From the NCBI GenBank assembly GCA_016098155.1, contig JAAAJB010000794.1, positions 1 through 12,675 of the forward strand: a stretch of 12,675 bases of DNA. Reading direction: 5' to 3'. This DNA comes from Actinomortierella ambigua. Lineage: Eukaryota > Mortierellomycota > Mortierellomycetes > Mortierellales > Mortierellaceae. The position numbers and the translations under genes are program-made. The notes beneath the pieces were generated by a model, which worked only from the letters and a program-made list of their open reading frames with translations, made no database searches and was not told the origin of the DNA. Positions 1-6,908 of this stretch are shown here, in pieces. Every line of letters begins with the position of its first letter. Within the stretch, counting starts at the first letter, position 1.

Positions 1-258
1 CCCCAAAGGGTGCGACGGGTTGCCGAAAAATTAAAAAAAAAAAAAAAAAAAAAAGTATGCTAAAAACTAAACAATAGTATGTCGTCTTTGCGGCGTGTGT
101 GAAGGATCCTGCCTGCAATATGTGGTAATCAACCCGACGGCCACGTTCGTTGCAGGAAAAACTCTAAAATGGGCTTGCATAAAATTCTCCACGCCCTGTC
201 GGTGGTCGAATGATCTCACATTACTGTCCGCATTGTCCCTCTCATTCACACAAACTAA
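1..258. other. upstream flank with A22 tract
   Basis: This is non-coding DNA ahead of the first F-box gene. It contains an uninterrupted run of 22 A at 33-54, preceded by a short A/T-rich stretch. Such a tract could be a nucleosome-depleting promoter element or the 3' end of an old retroposed copy; the sequence does not decide. The short open frames here on both strands overlap the start of the F-box gene and have no coding character. Confidence 0.5.
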
Positions 259-2352
259 ATGCAGACATTCACTTCGCCTGTCATACTTGCGCATGTAGCG
301 GAGTATCTCGGTACCCAAGATCTCTTCAAGGCCGCCACAGTGTGTCGTGCATGGCATGAGGTCTTTCTTCAATATGCATATCGTGACGCCATTTACATGC
401 GAAGCAACAAGCAAGAGTTTGCGGCTTTTGGTCAATATGTCCGCCACCTCAAGACTTTCACCGTCTCAGAGGGAGATCTCGATCTGATCGGCTGTCGGTG
501 CCCAAACATCCAGACACTCAAGATGGAGATTGAGCAAGTCTCCCCTGATGCCATGCGCCGCCTCTGGCAACGACTGAGCCTGAGAGGGTTGGACCTGTCG
601 CTGCTGGGGACACGCTTATCGCAGCTCGTGCTTGCGCCACTCACGTCCTCGTCGCGACTGACCACATTGTCACTTTCGGGCCTGTACAAGTACACTCAAC
701 CCTCGTACGCGCATAGAGGACGCGACCCCCACTTGAACTCTCCTTCAAAATGGAGCAGCCACCTGTTACTCAGGGTCCTGAGAGCGTGTGCGTCGACTCT
801 TGTCCAGCTGCGGCTCGAGAGAATGTGCATCGGAGAATACACAGTTGAAGTTTACAGGACCAAAAAGCAGCAACAGCAAACACAACAACAACCACAACAG
901 CAGCGGCAGCAGCAGCAACATCAACAACCATCGTCATCGGCTACAGAGTCCTCGCCCTACAAAGTCCATTACATCAGCGCCCCTCGAGGGCTACCCTGGC
1001 CCGAGAAGAGTCCTTGGTGGAGGTTGCCTTCAAGTCAGAGTGCCATCAACAAAATCTGGAACAGGAAGGACGCCATACACCAGCATGGCGAGTATCGGAC
1101 CATAGGCGAGAATCGTTGGGCAGTGGTGGCAGACGTGCAAGGGCGAGAGACTCCAGACTGTTCGAGACCGAGACCAACCAACCAAGCGTGGCTACGCGAG
1201 ACACTGACAGATGAGTCGCCAGAAGAAGCTGCTCTCAAGGCTGCCCAGCTTCAGTCGGTGACTTGCTCCTTCTTGAACGATCACGATGACGATGGCCAAG
1301 GTGTCGTCTGGGAAAAGCTTCGCGAGGTACATCTCAAGGATGTCGTCGAGGTCTGGCAGAACCGATCGGTGCTCCTCGCTCCCCTGCTTCAACGAAGCCC
1401 CAACGTTCAGAGCCTTCGACTTGAAAGTAGCATCTACGGTCTAGATAACCTCCAGGATCATTGTCAGCGCCTCAAATCCTTCTTCGTGGATGGTGGTGTA
1501 AACTGCCTGTATCCTGGAGCATCCCTTGGGTCATTCCTCATCTCGCACCCACTGCCAGATATCCGCTCTTTCTCGTATGTAAACGTCGACAATGCAACGT
1601 TCATCACCCAGCACCCGCCTCAATGGATGGAACGACTGGAGGAGCTGACCTGGTGGGTACCGAGGGATTATCAACAAAAAAGCCTCCAAGTATTGCTCGC
1701 CAGCAGTTGCCCCCGACTCCTCAAGCTCTCCCTGGTCAGCTTACCCTGGGGCGGGTGCCATACACCGGACCCACGGCGTTGGCGTTGTCGATCCACCTTG
1801 GAAGAGTGGGAAGGGGTCGTCGTACCTGGTTGGTCCACCTACATTGCCGCAACCGTCCATGAGGTGTATGGAGCCATGCCAAGGCTGAGGCGGATTCGGA
1901 TTTCCCAGCATCAGTTCCGATTCTTTTATGCGTGGCTCTATGGGATTCACCTGAACGAGATCGCCAAGGACTCTAAGACGGTGGACGATGCTGACGAGGA
2001 CGAGGATGACAAGGATTGCCAACAAACGTCGCTCGGAGGTGCTAAAGACACACCATCATCAGAGACGACGAGAATTGCCGTCCCTGCTACTGCAACGCCG
2101 CCGCCTCTGCAGATAACAGAGGGAGAGGAGGGGAATGCCAGCGTTTACCAGCTGTTGCAGATCAAAGTCGTTGAGGTGGTCGCTGAAAAGTATCAATGCG
2201 CCATTCGAGTGAGAGAGTTGCGAGGCATTGTGCAGGCGATGCCCAATTTGGAAGCCCTTTTTTACACAGGAAGTGGCAGCCCCTTTACAAAGGCGGCGTG
2301 GGAATGGGTGCGACGCGCTCGCCCCGATCTTCGGATAGAACACCAGCCGTAG
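259..2352 (+). CDS. F-box/LRR protein with polyglutamine insert (tandem copy 1)
   Basis: Predicted substrate receptor of an SCF ubiquitin ligase, 697 aa, single exon. An F-box-like motif fills about residues 5-50, with DLFKAATVC at 21-29 followed by an AWHEVF-type helix; by family knowledge this binds Skp1. The rest is an irregular leucine-rich repeat region (for example LQRSPNVQSLRLESS), expected to form the target-binding face. Residues 204-223 are almost all glutamine, coded by mixed CAG/CAA, and an Asp/Glu-rich stretch lies near 571-586. The C-terminal block from residue 660 (AMPNLEA, then AAWEWV) is shared with the next gene. The start is secure because an in-frame TAA (256-258) directly precedes the ATG. 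It is a paralogue of the downstream gene, which lacks the glutamine run. The target is unknown. Confidence 0.9.
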   Translation: MQTFTSPVILAHVAEYLGTQDLFKAATVCRAWHEVFLQYAYRDAIYMRSNKQEFAAFGQYVRHLKTFTVSEGDLDLIGCRCPNIQTLKMEIEQVSPDAMRRLWQRLSLRGLDLSLLGTRLSQLVLAPLTSSSRLTTLSLSGLYKYTQPSYAHRGRDPHLNSPSKWSSHLLLRVLRACASTLVQLRLERMCIGEYTVEVYRTKKQQQQTQQQPQQQRQQQQHQQPSSSATESSPYKVHYISAPRGLPWPEKSPWWRLPSSQSAINKIWNRKDAIHQHGEYRTIGENRWAVVADVQGRETPDCSRPRPTNQAWLRETLTDESPEEAALKAAQLQSVTCSFLNDHDDDGQGVVWEKLREVHLKDVVEVWQNRSVLLAPLLQRSPNVQSLRLESSIYGLDNLQDHCQRLKSFFVDGGVNCLYPGASLGSFLISHPLPDIRSFSYVNVDNATFITQHPPQWMERLEELTWWVPRDYQQKSLQVLLASSCPRLLKLSLVSLPWGGCHTPDPRRWRCRSTLEEWEGVVVPGWSTYIAATVHEVYGAMPRLRRIRISQHQFRFFYAWLYGIHLNEIAKDSKTVDDADEDEDDKDCQQTSLGGAKDTPSSETTRIAVPATATPPPLQITEGEEGNASVYQLLQIKVVEVVAEKYQCAIRVRELRGIVQAMPNLEALFYTGSGSPFTKAAWEWVRRARPDLRIEHQP

Positions 2353-2504
2353 AAATGCACGTGGCGCAACAGATGAAACACACATCGCCGCAGACCTAAC
2401 TGTCTCAGGGGGCAAACCTGCAATGCCACGTAGAGTACATAAATATGCAATGAAAATAAAACCCTAAAGAGAAATTCTCGCTGCTCATTCAACTCGCAAC
2501 TTTA
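2353..2504 (+). promoter_or_regulatory. compact intergenic spacer: poly(A) signal and TATA-like box
   Basis: Only 152 bp separate the stop of the first F-box gene from the ATG of the second. AATAAA at 2455-2460, about 105 bp after the stop, is the probable poly(A) signal of the first gene. An A/T-rich ATAAATA element at 2439-2445, about 60 bp before the next ATG, could be the TATA box of the second. If both are used, the 3' end of one transcript overlaps the promoter of the next. Confidence 0.5.
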
Positions 2505-4595
2505 ATGTCATTCTCCACCAACTGTTTTGCCATTCCAGCATTGCTGGACAAGATTGTCTCCCATCTCGATTCCCCCGACCTCTTCAAGGCAGCAACCGTG
2601 TGCAGTTCATGGCAGGATGCCTTCCTAAAATACGCCTTCCGCGATATTGTGTACCTGCGCAACACGAACGGCTTCCAAGAGCTCGCCGAGCACGGTCGCC
2701 ATGTCCAGCAACTCAAGACCTTCTCCGTGTTCGACAGCGACCTCGACATCATTGCTTCACACTGCCCCAACCTAAAAGGTCTCACCCTCGAGACTGAAGA
2801 CACATCCATCGATGCCCTCTACGACTTCTTCCAGCGCGTGGCACCGAGGGGTCTCTCACGTCTCGAGCTTCATCTGAAGCACATGGGCCGTCAACGGCAT
2901 CTGATCTTTCCAGTCTTGGCCTCTCAAGCTTGGCCGTCCTTGACCACGTTGACTCTCTCGGGTCGTGGCACAAGTCCGGCCAGTAAGCTTCATCTGTCAA
3001 GTCATGGTCATTTGATTTTCCGTGCCCTGATCGCGTGTTCCGCCACGCTGGTCGACTTGCATCTTTCGCATCTGCATCTCACTTTGGACTGCGGCACAGG
3101 GCCTTGGCTGGATGCGTCTCCTCCACCTCCGGCTGAAAAGCAACAGGGGAATACAAGTAGAAGGGGATCATCCATCTCTTCCTTCCTCTTCTTTGGTGGC
3201 AGTGGCGGCGGCAGGGAACACAACGATGCGAAAACAACAGCACCAGGCCCTCAGAGCCGCTTGCCAAATTCGATCGAGTACAGGGCCCAGCTACGCGAAG
3301 CACAAAAAAGGGAGCCTTGGAGGATGTTTGTGCCGGACACACTGGACACGCTCTCACCAGAGGCGGTCAAGGAGCTTCATAGGTTGACGTTGTCGCCATT
3401 TGAAGAAGAAGAAGAACAGGAAGGAGGGACAAGACCAGAGGATGGGAACAGCAACGACGGTGGGGAAGGTCAAGAATCACAGGCGCGTGACCCGATTGTT
3501 TGGAAGAGACTCAAAACCGTGCGCCTGGTTGAGGTCGAAGCCAGTGGGAATGGCCAAACGTTTCTGGTTCAGCTACTCCAGCGAAGTCCAGAAATCCAGG
3601 CCGTTCATCTAGAGCGGAGTACCGTTTTCTTGAACGGCATGGGCAACCATCCGCTGCTCCATCTCCACACGTTCTCCATCGAGGGACGAAAGCAGCTCCA
3701 TCTAGAAAGCACCCTTTTTACTTTCTTCTCCTCGTGTCAGCTGCCTCAGCTACGTTCGCTGACCCTCCAGAGCGTGTTCCCGATGTTCACTCGGAGCTCC
3801 CTGCCCCCACAGATCATGGACCGTCTCGAGCACCTGTCCCGACGGGTCACGACCGGTGCTGAAACGCAGCACCTCGATCATCTCCTGACCGTGGGCTGTC
3901 CTCGCCTCGAGCGTCTGTCCATCCAGGGTTTGAAATGGAGCGACTCCTCCACCACGCGGCCCGATCGATGGCGATGTCGCGCCATCCTCCGAGAGTTTGA
4001 GGGTGGCTTGGTCATCCCCTATTGGGGTCGCGCGAACGCGGTGCCTCCTGTCCCGACGGTGCATGACGTGTACCGCCACTTGCCGGCGTTGCGGCGCTTG
4101 CGATTCTCGCAGCGTCGGTTTCGGCTGTTCTATGGATGGCTCGTTGGGTTGACGAGCCTTAACGAGCTGTACAAGAGGATTGAAACTGATGAGGGCGGTG
4201 ATGGTGGTGTTGGTGGTGGGATGGACACTCCTCCAGATGAGCAGGGCGACGAGCTTTTGTATGTGATTACGCCGTCTTCATTGGTATCGATGTCGGAGAA
4301 CAACTTGGAGGGGATTGACCCAGAGACAGCCTCGACTATGGCCACGACTACTGCTGCTACTGCAACTACCAATCGTACGCCTCCATTACCCCAGATCCGC
4401 ACACTGGAGGTGGAGATCCTCGAAGACGAATCCGAGGCAGCGCTGCGAGTCATGGAGCTTCAGACGGTGGTGCGGGCGATGCCCAACCTGGAGGCGATCT
4501 GGTACCTTGGCAGACGAAACCCGTTCACACATGCCGCTTGGGAGTGGGTAGGGCGAACACGACCGGATATTTGTATAGGGCATCTTCACTCGTAG
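2505..4595 (+). CDS. F-box/LRR protein (tandem copy 2)
   Basis: Predicted SCF ubiquitin-ligase substrate receptor, 696 aa, single exon, paralogous to the gene just upstream. The F-box-like motif lies at about residues 9-55, with the same DLFKAATVC block at 25-33 and a SWQDAF helix. An irregular LRR region follows, including LQRSPEIQAVHLERS, the equivalent of a repeat in copy 1. The C-terminal block starting AMPNLEA at residue 658 and including AAWEWV also matches. Low-complexity inserts differ from copy 1: a Ser/Gly-rich stretch after about residue 205, five glutamates at 300-304, and Gly- and Ala/Thr-rich stretches in the last quarter. These probably sit in loops between repeats. Same strand, similar length and shared ends indicate tandem duplication followed by strong divergence. 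The substrate is unknown. Confidence 0.9.
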   Translation: MSFSTNCFAIPALLDKIVSHLDSPDLFKAATVCSSWQDAFLKYAFRDIVYLRNTNGFQELAEHGRHVQQLKTFSVFDSDLDIIASHCPNLKGLTLETEDTSIDALYDFFQRVAPRGLSRLELHLKHMGRQRHLIFPVLASQAWPSLTTLTLSGRGTSPASKLHLSSHGHLIFRALIACSATLVDLHLSHLHLTLDCGTGPWLDASPPPPAEKQQGNTSRRGSSISSFLFFGGSGGGREHNDAKTTAPGPQSRLPNSIEYRAQLREAQKREPWRMFVPDTLDTLSPEAVKELHRLTLSPFEEEEEQEGGTRPEDGNSNDGGEGQESQARDPIVWKRLKTVRLVEVEASGNGQTFLVQLLQRSPEIQAVHLERSTVFLNGMGNHPLLHLHTFSIEGRKQLHLESTLFTFFSSCQLPQLRSLTLQSVFPMFTRSSLPPQIMDRLEHLSRRVTTGAETQHLDHLLTVGCPRLERLSIQGLKWSDSSTTRPDRWRCRAILREFEGGLVIPYWGRANAVPPVPTVHDVYRHLPALRRLRFSQRRFRLFYGWLVGLTSLNELYKRIETDEGGDGGVGGGMDTPPDEQGDELLYVITPSSLVSMSENNLEGIDPETASTMATTTAATATTNRTPPLPQIRTLEVEILEDESEAALRVMELQTVVRAMPNLEAIWYLGRRNPFTHAAWEWVGRTRPDICIGHLHS

Positions 4596-4697
4596 CTATC
4601 CTCTCTCCCCGTACCACCCATGTTTCTCCTGTTTTTTTTTTTGAAAAAACAACGGCCCTGCTTTATTTTATCGGACACAAGTACCTCCGAGACAACT
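4596..4697. terminator. convergent 3' region with poly(A) signal for the minus-strand gene
   Basis: The second F-box gene and the orphan gene converge here, with 102 bp between their stops. The minus strand has AATAAA at 4667-4662, about 31 bp past the orphan gene's stop. At 4631-4650 a T11 run followed by GA6C can fold as a seven-base-pair A/T stem (G plus six T against six A plus C). No AATAAA is seen for the plus-strand gene inside this gap, so its signal may be non-canonical or lie inside the convergent gene. Confidence 0.5.
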
Positions 4698-5213
4698 TCA
4701 TAGATCTGGCATCGGTTGGTGGTTCCAAGCCGGCCGCTGGCAGTTGACACCTGGGTTGAAGAGCTCAAACATCTCTGCCTCGTCCGCAACTGTCTGTAAG
4801 AAGCTCTGGTCTTGTTCGTGTATCCTCCTTTGCAGCTCGGCGCTGTCTTCCTTCACCTGAAGGTACGCCCAGGTGATCAGGCGGCCCCAGAATCCGTGGT
4901 GAGCCAAAGACCGCGACAGCTGAAGGAATGCCGTCGGACCGAGTTGCTTGTACGACTGGGCAAGCAATGTGTGGGAGGTGAACTGACCATTGGCCAGAAT
5001 GGTAATGACAGTGTTGAACGCATGGTCTTGTTGCTGATCAAACCGCTTGTCATTGTCAATGTCGACAGATGTGAGCTGCTCCACTTTGGACATGCAGACT
5101 CGCGCTGCTTTCAGGAATTGTCGGTATTCCTTGGACATCTGGCCATCAGGTGAGGAAGAAGGGGCGCTGCATGGAGGTGCCGAAAAGCAACCTGTGCATG
5201 ATTCACATGACAT
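4698..5213 (-). CDS. orphan 171-aa protein with N-terminal cysteine cluster
   Basis: I do not recognise the family. The frame gives 171 aa with a clear ATG. The N-terminus holds four cysteines at residues 3, 6, 9 and 15, followed by a Pro/Ser-rich linker to about residue 24. The rest looks soluble and largely alpha-helical, with no transmembrane segment and no hydrophobic signal peptide core. The cysteines could bind a metal or be acylated to anchor the protein to membranes; both are inference. A second methionine at residue 26 would remove the cysteine cluster if used. A TATA-like box 51-56 bp upstream and a close AATAAA downstream support a real transcription unit. Confidence 0.7.
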   Translation of the reverse strand: MSCESCTGCFSAPPCSAPSSSPDGQMSKEYRQFLKAARVCMSKVEQLTSVDIDNDKRFDQQQDHAFNTVITILANGQFTSHTLLAQSYKQLGPTAFLQLSRSLAHHGFWGRLITWAYLQVKEDSAELQRRIHEQDQSFLQTVADEAEMFELFNPGVNCQRPAWNHQPMPDL

Positions 5214-5270
5214 GTTGTCAAGTAGAGCAAGAGGAGGAAAAAAAAAAAACGTTGTCTTTAGAGTTTATAT
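5214..5270 (-). promoter_or_regulatory. TATA-like box and pyrimidine-rich leader of the orphan gene
   Basis: On the minus strand TATAAA lies at 5269-5264, 51-56 bp before the ATG. It is followed by a T-rich run (A-run on the plus strand, about 5238-5249) and a CT-rich leader. This order, TATA then pyrimidine tract then ATG, is common in fungal promoters. Confidence 0.45.
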
Positions 5271-5365
5271 GTGAGACCCCTGTGAAGAGGGGCGGAGCAA
5301 ATAACCGAATCTGAAGCGTCAGGAGGGATGCAAATCAGCGTCGATGGAAGATTCGTCTAGGCTAG

Positions 5366-5554
5366 ACCCTGGTGTCAAGCGTGGATCTCCTTGAAAAGCT
5401 GTACAACCAGTCCGGCGATGGCGACCCGCAAGCCCTGGCCCACGCGAACACACGAACGATGACCGACGTGCTCTTCCACGTGCCAATACTCAGCTTCACA
5501 TCGATGCTGGGCAAAGTAGATCGCGTTGACATCAGCGTGTACGTACTTGTGTGA
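5366..5554 (+). pseudogene. coding-like fragment, possibly a carboxylesterase remnant
   Basis: The plus frame is open for about 62 codons between an in-frame TAG (5363-5365) and TGA (5552-5554), with no good ATG at its start. Codon choice resembles the real genes, with many third-position G/C. The product contains LVSSVDLLEKLY and TDVLFHVPILSF, reminiscent of the C-terminal part of type-B carboxylesterases, where an aromatic/proline motif precedes a helix. No catalytic Ser/His motif or flanking exon is visible, so if the resemblance is right this is a broken piece. It could also be an isolated exon of an unrecognised gene. Confidence 0.3.
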
Positions 5555-5994
5555 GTGCCATGTGGACCGCCTGGAAAAGTCCTAACCAGGCTTGTGAGCA
5601 TCGAATTACTTGGATATGCTGAACAACAGAACCAGCCCTCTATTCGTTGAGCTATCTTCTACTCCTCGCTCAGGCCAATCATATGTGCCCCTTCATTGAC
5701 GAATGGGTCTCGGCGCATTCATCCTTATCGCTCAGGTTGAGATGGTGGACGAAGTTCGGGAGGCTGACATGTTCCTCAGCCTCGCTACTCATGGCACATC
5801 TCACGTACTCTCGCCTAAAGGAAATCACGCCTTGCCAGTCTAGCAAAAAATGAGAAACTCGTAACCAAAACACGCAAGAAGAATGAATACGACGAAGCTT
5901 TTTAAACTTTTGGAAGGCAAGTGTACTCCCCACACTTGTCCAACACATCATTAACAACGGAAGAATAAAATATTTGCTCAAGCCGTTGTGATAG

Positions 5995-6092
5995 CCACTT
6001 CCCAATTCGGCAGAGCCCAAAGGACATCTGCATCGGCAGTGCCCTGAGGTGTATCTGCTGGAACAGAAGAAGATGGGCCAGTCGATACAACG
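5995..6092. repeat. direct repeat, copy 1
   Basis: A 98-bp unit matching the copy at 6162-6258. The first 86 bp align without gaps and differ at nine positions by eye (about 90% identity). Seven of the nine changes are clustered in a 13-bp stretch near 6029-6041. The spacing between copies is 167 bp, not a multiple of three. Confidence 0.85.
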
Positions 6093-6161
6093 TGTTTCTG
6101 TGCCATGACATCGTGTTTGGCGTATCCACTGTACATCACTACAATAGCACCATTGCGACGG

Positions 6162-6258
6162 CCACTTCCCAATTCGGCAGAGCCCAAAGGACATCAATGT
6201 CAGCAAAGCCCTGAGGTGTTTCTGCTGGAACAAAAGAAGATGGGCCATATATACAACG
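6162..6258. repeat. direct repeat, copy 2
   Basis: Second copy of the repeat, same orientation as copy 1 and 167 bp further on. It has one base fewer in the tail just after GGGCCA, the shift that throws the two copies into different frames. The flanking DNA shows only weak similarity, so this is a short local duplication rather than an obvious transposon; no terminal inverted repeats or target-site duplications were found. Confidence 0.85.
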
Positions 6259-6604
6259 TTGTGCTGCACAGCATGAAAGACGGATAGAGGGTTACCTTTG
6301 GACGTGAGAGAATCGTTTTTTTTGCCGGCAGCTCGCGAAGGACGGTCTGTGGGGATGGGATACTTTTAGCAGTGAAATGGGTGAGCGAGTAAGAGGGAGA
6401 AAACAAAGGCGTACCGTGGATAGGCGGTGCAAAAAGAGGAAGGTCGTAGAAAAGGGCGATAACGCGTGACAGTATTAAGAAAAAAGCGTGGGAGTTGTAA
6501 GCGACTGTGATAACTGTGAGATGAAGAAAGGGCAAGGGATTGGTGCCAATGGTGAGAGCATGAGTGTAGATGGCATCATAGCAGATTGCTACGATGTCAT
6601 CCAC

Positions 6605-6908
6605 CTTGAATGGACAAAAATTTCAATCTCGCCAGAAGATCACTGGCCTATAGTCTTTTTGTATATCACCCAAAAGTCATGAACATAAAGTGGGACCATC
6701 CCTAAAGCACGCCGCGTGAGTGATTTTCTTTCGAGCAAATCTAGCTTAATCTCAGTGGATGGCAGCAACAAGGCTTCTGTACCGCGGACAATACCATGTA
6801 ATACCCCGTTCAATTCAAGTCGTCTCCAATGGGTTTATCTCATCGATCCTTTAATGCGTAGTGTCCACCTTTTTCGTGTTTATGTCTTTTTTTTTCTCTT
6901 CTCCTTTA
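6605..6908. other. intergenic, 3' flank of the GGA gene
   Basis: No coding region is supported here. On the minus strand ATTAAA at 6855-6850, about 54 bp past the GGA stop, is the best poly(A) signal candidate. The segment nearest the stop is A-rich on the minus strand. The rest shows nothing recognisable. Confidence 0.4.

Larger units (their letters stand above)
5679..6604 (-). pseudogene. degenerate repeat-bearing coding remnant (unknown family)
   Basis: The minus strand has long open stretches here but no convincing complete gene. One frame from 6604 begins at a GTG preceded by a nearby in-frame stop and reads VDDIVAICYDAIYTHAL. A candidate 68-bp intron (6347-6414, donor GTACGC, acceptor CCCCACAG) would join it to a second frame open to a stop at 5679-5681, about 285 codons in all. 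However, two copies of the internal repeat are then read in different frames. A competing frame gives protein-like segments with VPADTPQG and LWALPNWEVA in copy 1 and VPAETPQG and LWALPNWEVA in copy 2, broken by a stop and single-base shifts. I read it as a decayed gene, or non-coding DNA with chance open frames. No family is recognised. Confidence 0.3.

Noticed and set aside
67..447. 126-codon minus-strand frame at the window start
   Set aside because: It overlaps the F-box start on the opposite strand, where the coding frame is clear, and its product shows no motifs.
4631..4650. Rho-independent-like terminator hairpin
   Set aside because: The stem is only A/T pairs from homopolymer runs, and bacterial-type terminators do not apply to a fungal nuclear gene.
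5995..6258. CRISPR-like or transposon terminal repeats
   Set aside because: There are only two direct copies of ~97 bp, with no regular spacer series, inverted ends or target duplications.
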